DNA of 64,000 nucleotides, taken from NCBI RefSeq assembly GCF_001411555.2, contig NC_049914.1, positions 10,902,847 to 10,966,846 on the forward strand, written 5' to 3'. Numbering within the stretch: the first letter of the stretch is position 1; every line of letters begins with the position of its first letter. Under the pieces are notes generated by a model, which made no database searches, had not been told where the DNA came from, and was given only the letters and a program-made list of their open reading frames with translations. This stretch comes from Juglans regia (Eukaryota; Streptophyta; Magnoliopsida; Fagales; Juglandaceae). The translations under genes and the position numbers were made by a program. Shown one piece after another: positions 1 through 10,621 of this stretch.

Positions 1-305
1 TCAAGTGGCAGCAGGGTGGAAAATGATTCTGTTGTGCATAATGTGGTGTATTTGGATGGAAAGGAATGCGCGGTGCTTTGAAGATAAGGAACGCACAACG
101 ACTGAGCTGAATAATTTTTTTCTCCACACTTTAATGTGTTGGTTTTCCACTATTGTATTACATGGAGATAATGTTCAGGAATTCTTGTCTTTAATTTATC
201 GTCCTTAGAATGTAATTAGGAGTTTTTATGTATACTTCCTGTGTACAACGGCTATGCCTATTTCATTTATATATATAATATCTATCTTTTATTAATAAAA
301 AAAAA
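1..305 (+). mobile_element. 3' end of a LINE (L1-type) non-LTR retrotransposon
   Basis: An open frame at 5-208 encodes the end of a LINE reverse-transcriptase polyprotein. The pattern MWCIWMERNARCFED, followed by a short hydrophobic tail ending at a stop, is typical of the stretch after the zf-RVT zinc-binding domain. After the stop comes a 3' UTR with 'cttcctgtgtacaacggcta' and a short A-rich tail ending near 305. A similar UTR phrase recurs at 38373 and 38732, which supports a shared LINE family. The element enters from the left edge, so its full length is unknown. Confidence 0.72.
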
Positions 306-1550
306 ATCAAGAGAGAAATGGAGACGGGCAATGAAATAGAAAGCAAAAAAAGGAAGAACAAAAATAGAACAAACAGCAAAAGAGGGAAAGAACCAAAAAA
401 ACATGCTTTTGAATCAAGAAAGAACAAAATGGCAAGAGAAATTTGAATTGCCCTTCAGATAGGTTCACAATTAAGATAAAACATAACATTGAGAAGCAAG
501 AAATAAAAATGCAAAGAAGCTGCTGAACCTAAAGAACTATTTTAGATAATATCTTTAGATTAAACTTGCTAGACGTATCCACCTCCACAAAAAGAAGCCA
601 ACATTTTTTAAAAAAGGATGCAGGGACACATTTCAAACAAAACATGAGACATTTTACAAAAAAAATTAAAACATAACCTCACCATGTGAGAATCTAAGCA
701 CTCCATGCTGCACCAAAAAATATAGAAGTGGAACAATCCTGCTATGAAGGAAGCATATTGAATTCAGTGCCGAATAGAAATCACCCTAGAAAATCAAAGA
801 TTAAAAACATAGACATAGATTAGCAGCAGAAGAACCTGTCAAAGGAAAAATCAGGGCATTCTTTTTGTTTATCAAAACTATTCAATGTCACTTGCACAAA
901 TATTCAAACTTAGAAGCCAAAAGCCAATGCTATGAGAGCTTAAACTTTCATTTGGGACTTTCCATTCTAATGCCTACTGAATTCCCTAGGTAGCATCCAT
1001 ATCGAGATCAGCAACCCAACAATAAAATCCAAAGAACCCATGGGCCATTACATCCCCAATTCCAAAAATCCAACCACTGAATATGAACACAAACGTGAGT
1101 AAAAATCTGTATGTGTGGGTCATGTAGAACTCGCCGCGAAAGGATTACCTTCCTCGTCTAAAGGATTGGAATCTTACTGACTCATTGCACGGGACCCCCA
1201 CAGAGAGAGAAAAAATAAAGATAAAATCTTTAGTCTTAAAACCCTAATATCTACCAGTTTCTTTAAATGTAAACAGAGAGAAATTGAAAGCAAATTTTGT
1301 AAAACACCGGACTTGACATCAATGGTGCCTTTGAAGGAGTAGAAAGAAAACTATAAAATCCTAAGTGCGAATCGAAGAACACACAGTGTGACAAGGACAA
1401 TAGGAAGCCATACCCACGGAGCAACAACAGAAAAAAGGACGGAGAAGAATCGAGAAACACCCACCCCGAACCAAGAAACATAGACCTCAACCAAAGAAGA
1501 TGAAAATCACTCTTATACCAAGCGGCAAGCAGTGGAAAAAAAAAAAGTTA
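306..1550 (-). other. Non-coding stretch, possible remnant of a split transcribed gene (minus strand)
   Basis: There is no convincing protein gene. Read on the minus strand, 1500-1150 looks like a pyrimidine-rich 5' UTR exon with a possible donor near 1146 (cgaggaag/gtaatcc). About 440 bases further on, a pyrimidine tract with ggtgcag precedes a short ATG-containing stretch (683-708), followed at once by gtgagg. This could be the first exons of a gene whose remainder was lost or lies outside the window. The evidence is only splice-site-like strings in AT-rich DNA. Confidence 0.2.
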
Positions 1551-1554
1551 GAAT

Positions 1555-2420
1555 GTGATAAGAGCGGTGAAAGTGGTGGAAAACAAAAAACAAAAAATCA
1601 AAACCACAAGAATTAAAGATAGACAGAACCAAAAGCAATCATACCCATGTGATGCGGAGATTCAGAAGCAAAGAATGAGATTTCAAAAACCTGAAGGATC
1701 GAAGGCTCTCAGCAAGAAGACAAGAAAAATATCTCGACAAGAAGACAAGAAAAGGCTCTCGGTAAAAGTGAGGAGAAAGCTGCGGAATGGGAAGAAAAAC
1801 CAAAAGCAATCATACTCACGTCATGCGAAGATTTGGCTTCATTCGATTATCAAACATTTTTCAACTTATCTTAATTTATTATTATAATTTTTTTAAATTT
1901 TAATATAAAATATAATAAATAATTTAATTTTTTTAAATTTTAAAATAATAATAATATTAAAAAATAATATTTTAATAATATTTTATTATCTCAATTCAAT
2001 TAACTTCAATATCTAAACACAACTTTAAAAGCAAAGAATGAGATTTTGAAAACTTGAAGGATCAAAGGCTCTTCAGGAAGATCTAAGGAAATACATAACA
2101 CTGTAAATACAAGGGTAGGAAAATTTTTATGGGAAAACGGCGAGTAAAAGTGAGGAAAAAGATGCGGAAGAGATAATCTCAATGAGAAATCAAAAAGACA
2201 AGAAACATTGTCGGCAATAAGAAGGAGAATAGAAAAGAAGTGGGAATTTGCTGAGAAAATAAGAGGCTTTTTTTAAAAATGATGAATTTACACTTATAGG
2301 CATTCGGCAAAACCAATGCAAGGAGAAAATAAATGGGAATTTAATAAAAAAAGTAGGGATAAAATTGGAAATAAAATATTAGAGGAAAACATTAAGGGAT
2401 AAAAAAGAAAAAGAAAGACG
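1555..2420. repeat. A-rich tandem duplication split by an AT-rich insert
   Basis: A purine-rich segment occurs twice. Copy A begins at 1627 (aaccaaaagcaatcatac, then agcaaagaatgagattt). Copy B begins at 1798 with the same start, is interrupted at about 1836-2030 by a very AT-rich block, and resumes at 2030 with gcaaagaatgagatttt and gaaggatcaaaggctc. The interrupting block is probably a small MITE-like insertion, but I cannot define clean inverted ends. The open frame across 1555-1887 has biased composition and resembles no family I know. Confidence 0.4.
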
Positions 2421-2979
2421 AAAGGAAGGACAAAATTGAAAAAAAAAAAAATGGTCGACACCTCCTTACTTATTGGTTTGGTGCTTATTATATATAAGAT
2501 ATATTATATATATATATATATAATATGTATTATATTATTTGCTGAAAAATAATATGAGAGCCACTATCTTGATTTCAGATCCGAGTAACATTAAAAGGCC
2601 CCCGGCCCCAGCGGCCAGGTGGTGGGGGCGTCCTGCTGGCGAATATCTCAGCCTTAAATCATGAGAAATGAGCAAGATAGAAAATGATAGCACTCAGCTC
2701 AAATATGGTATGTAAAATGGTACGTACGTAGCTGCAAAATCAAACAAATTAAGGAGTAATTATATCTCAAACAATTGGTACGTACGTAGCAGTACATATC
2801 GGGAAAGTCCAGGATTTCGGCAATAACTTCTTACTCTCGCACCAAAACAACCTTTTTTATTTTTTATGGTGCTCAGAAAAATAATTGAAAATACAGCGTG
2901 CAAGATCATGAATTGGAAGGTGAACACAACCAAATTAGTGATTAATGTTTTTAGGCTGCGCGCATCATGCATGCTTAAT
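2421..2979. other. Intergenic DNA downstream of the KCS pseudogene
   Basis: This holds a (TA)n-rich tract near 2490-2535, a short GC-rich block near 2598-2640, and otherwise unremarkable sequence. The duplicated string tacgtacgtagc (2721 and 2779) is the only local repeat seen. No gene is evident. Confidence 0.4.
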
Positions 2980-4383
2980 TTATATAAATTCAGGGACTTG
3001 GAAGGTGCTTGGATCCATCTCCTGGTTGATCCAACCATACTTCTCCATAAAAGGGTTGTCCGAAGACTTTACTGGGTACCTATCAATGCAGTCCTTCCAC
3101 ACATTTCCATCGCCCAAATCCCTCATTACCTCCCACAGACTGCTATTGCATTTGAAGCCTGCACCCAAGCTTACCATGAATATTTTATCACCTTTTTTGA
3201 GCCTTTTCTTGGCCTCCATGTACCCCAACACATACCAAATTCTGCTCGCCGATGTGTTCCCAAACCGATGCAGTGTCATCCTGGCGGGCTCTACATCATA
3301 CTCGCTAAGATTAAGACTCATCCCGATGCCATCTTTGACAACCTTCCCACCCGTGTGCAGGCAAAAATGGTCGACAGTACCAGTCTTAAAGTTCATCTCC
3401 GTTTCTGGTCCCCCAGTAGTCTTTTTGGAGGAGCTTCGATTCATTTTCCGGGCAAGGGTCACAACCATAAATCTAACCAGTTCCCGCACTGGCAAGATCT
3501 TGGGGATATCTGTCTCAGGTTATCGGCAAGAGCACGTGTAGCAGCTTTTGGGAGAGTCTTGCCAAGGTTTATTCCCAGCCTACCTTGTTCATCTTCCTTT
3601 TGCATGCAACAACCGTAAGACTCATCTCTAGCTAGCCCCATGATGTGTCCTAACTAGGCACTTTAATCTGAACATGGCTCGGTTTTTCATTGCCCTTTTG
3701 TTAGTCAAAAGGATTGCAGACCCACCAGAACGGAACAAACAGTTTGTAAGAATCATTGATCTATCATTACCTGAATACCAGTTCGGACTCAAAGATTCAG
3801 AAGTCACAACAAGTGCAAACAAATTCTTGTAGGACTTGCAGAGGTTTTTGACTATGTCGACTGAAATAAGGCTGGTACTGCAACCCATTGCAGTGAGATT
3901 AAACACCTTGATGTCATCCCTCATTTTGTAGCGGTTGATAATCGTAGCACTTAAAGAGGGAACCGCGGAGAGCATGGCTACGTTAACGACAAGTACATCG
4001 ATTTCCGAGGGAGAAACGCCTGATCTGGACAAGAGATTTGCAATGCAGTCCTCGAAAAACTCCTCCATTTCCGAGATCCCATCCAACGGTGTGGGATTGT
4101 CTTCCCTGCCGGAGAACATGATCCTTGGTGCGTAGGTTTGCTCGCCAAGGCCGGCGCTCACAATGGCTCTTAGGAGGAACTTGTACTCAAGGAGACCAAG
4201 ATTCTTTGTCCTCTTGATGACCTCCCCACAGAACTTCGTGCTTAGCATTCTGTCGTCAGTAGGCTTATAGCATTCATAGTCCAAAATGTAACATTCTAGA
4301 TCTCATTTTGCACCAACCCACTTCCAGACCATTAACAGGAAGTACAAGGTGGCAAGAGCATAAAGTAAAACGAGAAGCTCCAT
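2980..4383 (-). pseudogene. KCS: 3-ketoacyl-CoA synthase (KCS) pseudogene
   Basis: KCS enzymes are ER membrane condensing enzymes that elongate very-long-chain fatty acids for waxes and storage lipids. Here a plausible ATG at 4383 opens a hydrophobic N-terminus (MELLVLLYALATLYFLLMVW). An in-frame TGA at 4305-4303 follows, then the KCS domain resumes with LDYECYKPTDDRML. The active-site cysteine is present in NLTAMGCSTSLIS. The histidine and His/Asn positions are visible in HTGGKVVKDGI and HRFGNTSASRIWY, and the C-terminus reads DPSTFQVPEF. The frame shifts near 3635 (after VRTHHGA) and again near 3500 (after the KAATRALADNLR stretch). The gene is intronless and about 1.4 kb, like short KCS family members. 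Three independent lesions make a functional enzyme unlikely unless the assembly is poor here. A KCS7/KCS21-type relative is possible, but I cannot assign the subtype. Confidence 0.88.
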
Positions 4384-4408
4384 GAGAGAGAGAGAGAGAG
4401 AGAGAGAG
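4384..4408. repeat. (GA)n microsatellite in the leader of the KCS pseudogene
   Basis: A perfect GA/CT run lies directly upstream of the pseudogene start codon. CT-rich leaders of this kind are common in plant 5' UTRs. Confidence 0.8.
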
Positions 4409-4626
4409 GTCCGACGTATTAGATGTGGGAACCCAAATGGAAGTCTTATAAACGAGCAGAGTGGGACCGATCAGAGTGTAGGAGTTGGAGGTGCGAAAAA
4501 ACAGTTCTTCGGAGTGCAAGCAATGGTGCGTACCGATTGCGTACCGACGGCCTACGTGGAGAATTTTGTCAGAGTTAAAAAAAATGTAAAAAGAAAGAAA
4601 ATGCAGAAAATAAAAAGAACTATTTA

Positions 4627-5320
4627 TAGGGTCTAACCGGTCCGGTTTTGGACAAAATTTAGGACCGAACCGGTATGTACCAGTTTTGTATTTTTCAAAA
4701 CCGATTACGCCCCGATTATCCTCCTAAACCGGTACCTCCAGTTTTACCGGTTTCCGGTCCGGTCCGGTCCGATTTTCTCGTTTTTTTTAAATATAAAAAA
4801 TATATAATAAAGTATTAATTTTTATTATAAAATGTTATTAATAATTTAATATATATATATTATGCTTAAAGCATATGATCAATTAAATTTTCATTTTTAA
4901 GATTAAACTTTTATTTTATAAATTATAACAACATTATCTTATATATAATTATATTAATAACATATGATCAAATAAATTACAAATATTCATATTTAAGATA
5001 AACATTTTATGTTATTATTTATAAATTATAATATGAAATTTTTTCATATATGATATATAATTATATATATTATATATAAAAATTTAACATATAATTATAT
5101 ATTATATATATAAATATTTTGTATAATATATAAAATTAATTTTTATATTTTTTTTCCAACATGTCCGGTTCGGTCCGATCCGGTCCCGAAAACTACGGAA
5201 CCGGAACCGGCCGGTTTTCATAAAATAGGAACCGGTTCCGGACCGGACCGGTTCAAAACCGGACCAACCAGTCCGGTCCGGACCTGTTTTCCTGTTTCTC
5301 GGTTTAAATTTACACCCCTA
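4627..5320. mobile_element. hAT-type MITE, CCGGTCCGG-rich family, copy 1
   Basis: The element ends in TTACACCCCTA on the right and a worn TAGGGTCTAACC on the left, which are inverted versions of TAGGGGTGTAA. The flanks are ACTATTTA (4619-4626) and ACCATTTA (5321-5328), an 8-bp target duplication with one mismatch. Inside, CCGGTCCGG-rich arms of about 170 bp surround a very AT-rich core. There is no coding capacity. The terminal TA-G-G pattern and 8-bp duplication point to the hAT superfamily. Confidence 0.8.
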
Positions 5321-5328
5321 ACCATTTA

Positions 5329-7834
5329 GAGGGAAAGATCCTCCAAATCTCTTGATCCCCAGCCCATTATTTCCCCAACGCCATTTATCTCCCCGAAGTT
5401 TCTTACTCCCCAAGTTTCTTACTCAATGCTGGCATCTCCCCCAAATCTCCTCTGCGCCACATCAACGGATTCATTTGTGTCAACGGTCTCAAGTATTTCA
5501 TTTCTTGTAAAAAAAAGTACGTGAATATTATGATTTCATCACTGTGCTCACGTAGAAAAACATTCTTTTTTAAATCGGATGTTGCCATCTCTGCGTTTGA
5601 AATAATCTATTCTTGCCAAACTGATTTGGTCCATACATTTTGTTGATGGTTGCTCCAATGAAGCACCTCCATCCCGTGAGTGGATAATTCTTCAATGCAT
5701 CTCTGAAACCTTTAACTTAAAAATTTTTTTTGCAAAAAACTTTTTCTTGACAGTGCCAGATATACAGGTGCCACAAATAACCATTGTGGTTTCAATTTAG
5801 TTAGCATTTTCTTCAGTGCTCAAACATATATTCATTTTGGCAAATCCGTGATAAAATTGGCGGTTTATGGTTACGGTTGAAAATCTGGTTGAGATGATTC
5901 TTTAAAAAAAAAAAAAAAATTTGTACAGAGGATTAAATAGTAGGTCATCCAGTCAGTTATTAATCTGGAGTATCAACATCTTAAATTCTCAAGTGACTTA
6001 GTTTTCTGTGGATCTTGGGCCTTTAAATAGCAATTAATAAACAGAGTACTAGATATGCTTTTGTGAGAGATCATTGACTTTTTTGTTTAAAGTAAAGCAC
6101 ACTATCTAGTTGCGTGCAAGAACTTCAATTGTGTAAAATGAGAGAAGCGGCACTTTTGGTGCCAGAAAATGGTTACAGCTAATCTGCAGTGGATATATAT
6201 ACTTTTGTTCAGACAGCTTAATGTCCAAGGCAAACCATTGTTACCATTTGTTGGTCGGTTGGGGTTAGACTAGACCCTTCTTGAGTTTGGTTCCTCTTGA
6301 TTCTTGTATGCTAGAAAGAACTTTATCATTGTATCAAATATTTTTCTTGAACAGGAAGGGATTGCTTACATCATGTCACTAACAGAGAGTCAAAAGAATG
6401 TTTGTTGTAAAAATCCCTTAACCTCCCCGCACCCCCCCCCCCCAAATTATTTGATGGATGTCTTGTCTGATACCTCTCATTATTCCCTTTGACAAGAGTT
6501 GCTAACCTACTGATCAATGCATTGCCAATATGATCTTTTGAATCCAATGTTCCTTGGAGTCTTGTACCTCTTTAGGCCTGCAACACATTCAAGAAAATGA
6601 ACCTAATTCCTTGGCTGAGTGTTACACACTCTTTCTCAATAAACAGAATCTAATTTCCCGAATTGGAGGCGTGACTGAAACAATATTGTAGAGTCTATGG
6701 ACAAGACAAGGTCCTTTTTTTTGGGACGAGTTTGGAAGAGGAATTCTACTATAAACTTTGCATAGATGAGTCGGGAGTTTTTAAGTGGGGAAGGGGGAAA
6801 GGTTGATGAATTCTTGCGTCTTTTCGATTGCCCATCCTGTGTTAATAGGTTTAACCCTAATCTAATAATTCATGCTGGCTTTGTAGACTTATACGTACAA
6901 TTGCAATTTTTATCCCTGCTCTAACCATGGGGACCGGGCCCTTAGGGGCTCATTGTTATGGATTGACCTACCATTTATAGGCAAGAGTTTTGTGGGCCTC
7001 CTATTCCTTTTTTGATTGCGAAAGAAACCTTGTCGTGGATTGGCTTATCATTCGTGAATAAAAAAATAATATTTATAATTTTAGAGTATATTAATCTTAT
7101 TTAAAAAAAATTAAAATATATATAAAACAAATCTATTTTTTTTATAGTAAGTTCTTATTCTTTACTAGACTTGGACATTTTAAATCTATATTTAACATTA
7201 CTTTATGCATAATACCTTACACTAGTAAGGATTCTACATGCAAGGCATATATGCCCGATTGAAACTCCTACTACATTTTATCAAGATAAAAGAAACATAG
7301 AATATGAAACTATGGAATACATAACAAATCAAATATTTAGAACTTTTTATATTTAAATCATAATAGGATGTGCATTGCTCCATTTGTTATGGAGGTCCTC
7401 TTTGGAACGGTTCGGCTATTCTTGAGTGTTTAACGGCTCTCAATAAAAACAAGCCACGTATAAAAATCTACACTAATATAATAAAGTTGATCTCATCTGA
7501 TAAAACCACACTCAGTACAGTCTCTTTTTGTAAGTTTTCTCTCTCCTCATTCTCAGCAAGCACTCTCTCTCTACAACCTCTTTCTCCTCACTCTCAGCAT
7601 AATTTCTTTCCCCAAGCTCTCCCTCTCCTCATTTTCAATAAGATCTCTGTCTCTCTTCATTCTCAATAAACTGCTTCTCTTGATGATGTTAATAAAAGTT
7701 TACAATGTTGATTTACGTATTTTATTTTATTTTTTTAACCTTGGACTTGTAGAAAATTGTTGGACAGATTTACAGAAAACACGAAGAATCGAACCCATCA
7801 AGAAGCCGTCCAAAATACCCCACAACCTCCATTA
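5329..7834. other. Intergenic DNA without a recognisable gene
   Basis: I see no domain-bearing frame on either strand. Notable are a 14-base C run near 6430, an A tract near 5908, and a CT-rich stretch at 7520-7680 with repeated 'tctcctcactctcagcat'-like phrases resembling a transcribed leader. Short frames at 5403-5588, 6304-6492 and 7370-7669 have no family resemblance and were not called. Confidence 0.4.
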
Positions 7835-7839
7835 ATGAC

Positions 7840-9095
7840 TGAAAAAGCAGTGGTTTATCCCATACAACACCTAGAGGGGGGGTGAATAGGTGCAGTTCAA
7901 ATTATGTGGACTAATAAAATTTAATGGCAAGAAGCTAATAAAAGAAGACACAAATCATGCAAATAATCAACACAAGGATTTGGTCATGAAATGGAAACTC
8001 ATTTGAAGAACGTCTTCAAATTCTAAAACCACTCCGGGTGTAAGCCACCACCTAAAATCCACTATAGAAAAAGTTCATTACAACCAATTTAGTGACACTC
8101 ACAAAACCTTTGTAGTTCCTAAACTTGGCTTGCAACATCACGAGTGACCCACTCGATCTCTACACGCATGTAGTGTCGGAACTCCGACCTTCTATAGCTT
8201 TCCACGAGAACCTCTCGATCTCTGCATCAACAGCAGCTCCACGAGAACCTTCCGGCCAACAAAACGTCCACTTCAATGGACTTTGAAAGAGGTTTGATTT
8301 TGAGAGTGGTGTGGTGGATTAGTGTTTGTCCAAAAGAGATTCACAAGGTGAGGAATAGGTTTCTCTCTTTGGCTCTTGAAACACTTAAGGTTTTGCTCTG
8401 TTTTTCCACACCACACAACAGAAATGATCTGTTATATTTATAGTCCCAGCAAGTCACGGCGCCCAAAACATGAATTTTAGGTTGTCTTTGAACATTGGCT
8501 CGAGCGAGGTGTCGAGCGAAGGTCGAGCGCACGTTATCTTCTGAAACCGCTCGAGCGAGGTGTCGAGCGAAGGTCGAGCGAGCGTCTCTGGATGAGTTCT
8601 GCTCGCGCGCAACAACGAGCACACATCGAGCGAACCACTCTGGATGGGTTCCGCTCGAGCGCCACGTCGAGCGCACATCGAGCGAACCACTCTGGATGAG
8701 TTCTGCTCGAGCGCCACGTCAAGCTCACCTCGAGCGAACCACTCTGGGTTCCGCTCGAGCGCTGAGTCGAGCGCACATCGAGCGAACCACTCTGGATGGG
8801 TTCAGCTCGAGCGCCACGTCAAGCTCACCTCGAGCGAACCACTCTGTCTGGGTTCCGCTCGAGCGCCATGTCGAGCGCCCATCGAGCGAACCTCTCTGGA
8901 AGGTTCCGCTCGAGCGCCATGTCGAGCGCCCATCGAGCGAACCTCTCTGGAAGGTTCCGCTCGTCGAGCGCCAGTCGAGCCATGTTGAGCACACTTCAAT
9001 ATTTTTCATGTACCAATGCATCAACACTTGTTACAACTCAACTTTACATAGGTTTTCACAAGAATATGCCAATTGAACACATTTTTCCCTCAACA
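7840..9095 (-). repeat. 3' LTR of the pol-less element
   Basis: This 1256-bp LTR begins (minus strand) with TGTTGAGGGAAAAATG directly after the PPT and ends CTGCTTTTTCA at the ATGAC duplication. It contains the TCGAGCG array at 8500-8985. It is 82 bp longer than its partner, almost all of it in the array. Confidence 0.93.
8500..8985. repeat. GC-rich TCGAGCG tandem array in the 3' LTR
   Basis: Units of roughly 50-60 bp repeat, each with GCTCGAGCGCCACGTCGAGC-like motifs followed by gaaccactctgg. The 10-bp palindrome CGCTCGAGCG recurs through the array. Several overlapping open frames on both strands arise only because the repeat lacks stop codons. Confidence 0.88.
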
Positions 9096-9097
9096 AT

Positions 9098-9109
9098 CTC
9101 CCCCTTTGG
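9098..9109 (-). promoter_or_regulatory. Polypurine tract of the pol-less element
   Basis: Minus strand AAAGGGGGAGAT sits directly before the LTR start TGTTGAGG, the expected primer for plus-strand DNA synthesis. Four further GGGGGAG tracts lie at 9444-9450, 9466-9472, 9483-9489 and 9500-9506 in the same orientation, between the end of the second ORF and this PPT. Confidence 0.85.
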
Positions 9110-9530
9110 CATTTCTGTGACAAAACCTCTAACCTATACATAGGACTTAATCCTAACACACCCAAATCAGGATTCCCATTATTTAGGCAAAAAGTCTTGA
9201 GCACATTGAGATATTTCTGCAAACTTAACAAACGGTTAAACGTACCAATAACAATATGCAAGAAATAATCTCATAAGCATAAACACTTGTAGCACAGTTC
9301 TCAGAAAAGACTTTTCATTAAGAATAACATACATTGTTTTTCAATTTAGACAAACAATAGTAGTATGAGCAGCATGTGATACAAATAAAAATAGCTGCTC
9401 CTCCACAAAACAAAACAAAGCTGCCCCAACAGCTTTCTTGCTACTCCCCCTAAATCTCTATACTACTCCCCCTTAATGTATACTCCCCCTTGATCTATAC
9501 TCCCCCTTTTTGTCACAAACTCCAAGGGTG

Positions 9531-10621
9531 TCAACTGTCCCCACCAGATTGACTGCCATCTTCTTCATCAAGCCGCTCCTCAATATCGTCGAAGCGTTTA
9601 GTCACAAGCTGTTGAAAGCTGTCAACTTTGGCATCAAGATGATCAAATCGGGCTTCAAACCGAGCTTCAAGCCGGGCAAGGTACTCAAGAACCTGCTGAA
9701 GGCTGGGATCGACTGATCCCGCTGTCGGGCCCTGAGGCTGTGAACTAGATGGCTGAGAAGTCGAAGGCTGAGATGTGGATGGCTGAGAGGAAGATGCAGG
9801 AGGATGCTCAACATCCAGTGGGTGGGGGTAATGTGAGCACGACTCAACTGCATGGTCCTACGCCCAATGGGAGCCTTAAGAGGAACTCTAGGCTCATTAG
9901 GACGAAGCATAACAGTCTGAGAGAGGGCTAACCTAGTAATGAGGCAGGCGAGAGGCAAGCCAGTCCGTAATTTCGGGGAATTAAACGCCTCAAGCATGAC
10001 CCGACACAGATGACTCCCCAGATCAATGGAGACATCATTTATCAATGCATACAAAAGAGTGGCGCGGTCAGGACCGACATCACTCTGATGACCAGTAGGA
10101 TAAAGGTTTGTAAGGACTATCCTACTGAGAATGAGAAACTCGGGTGAAAAACGAGAGGTGAGAATGGGTGTCTTACCATCCCAACTCGAAAAATGACCGA
10201 TTAAACATTGAACAATGACAGTCGGACTTGGAGGAGAAGTCCGTGTATATGGATAAGTGGGGTTTGCCACTCGCGGGGCATGTAGCAAGTCCGCAACCAT
10301 GCCCGGAGTCACCCGGAAAACAATGTTCCGGAGACTGACTTCAAAAGAGCCATCATCAGCGATGGCATCAATATTGGAGTAGAACTCCTTAACCAACTCC
10401 ACAGAAGGAGTGGGATGACCAGTGGTCAAGGCGAGCCACTGGCGAGACTCAAAAATGCGAGGAATTACAGTCTCAGAAAGCTCACCAAGGAGAACTTCCC
10501 GCTCAACAATAAGAGAACGGGTGGAAAAATTTTGAGTGTAGAGTTCTCTTGCACGAGGATTGCGAAAATGTGCTTGAGCGGGGGCTGGAGGATTTTGGCG
10601 TGAACGAACCCTTCGAGACAT
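9531..10621 (-). CDS. Second ORF: 'putative plant transposon protein' type, one frameshift
   Basis: The ATG at 10621-10619 opens a frame that stays recognisable for about 263 residues. It has a basic N-terminus (MSRRVRSRQNPPAPAQAHFR), then a folded-looking region with FYSNIDAIADDGSFEVSLRN, VFRVTPGMVADLLHAPR and a cysteine-poor helical tail (LPLACLITRLAL). It resembles the domain annotated in many plants as 'putative plant transposon protein', whose function is unknown. Near 9823-9837 the natural frame changes by one base. Downstream, an S/Q/P-rich linker and a coiled coil (LEYLARLEARFEARFDHLDA) continue to a TGA at 9533-9531. An intact version would be about 360 residues. Without the frameshift correction, the uninterrupted frame ends at 9602. 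The ORF occupies the place where pol should be. Confidence 0.7.

Noticed and set aside
1555..1887. Lysine-rich 110-codon frame
   Set aside because: It starts with GTG, is A-rich low-complexity sequence, and covers two copies of a repeat.
2866..3618. Long plus-strand open frames of 250 and 198 codons
   Set aside because: They are antisense to the KCS pseudogene, whose family motifs are clear on the minus strand.
8500..8985. Possible CRISPR-like array
   Set aside because: Units are diverged, contiguous and internally repetitive, without unique spacers, and lie inside retrotransposon LTRs of a plant.
8341..9143. Many overlapping open frames on both strands
   Set aside because: They come from the stop-free TCGAGCG array in the LTR. 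The same frames recur in the other LTR at 14902-15675.
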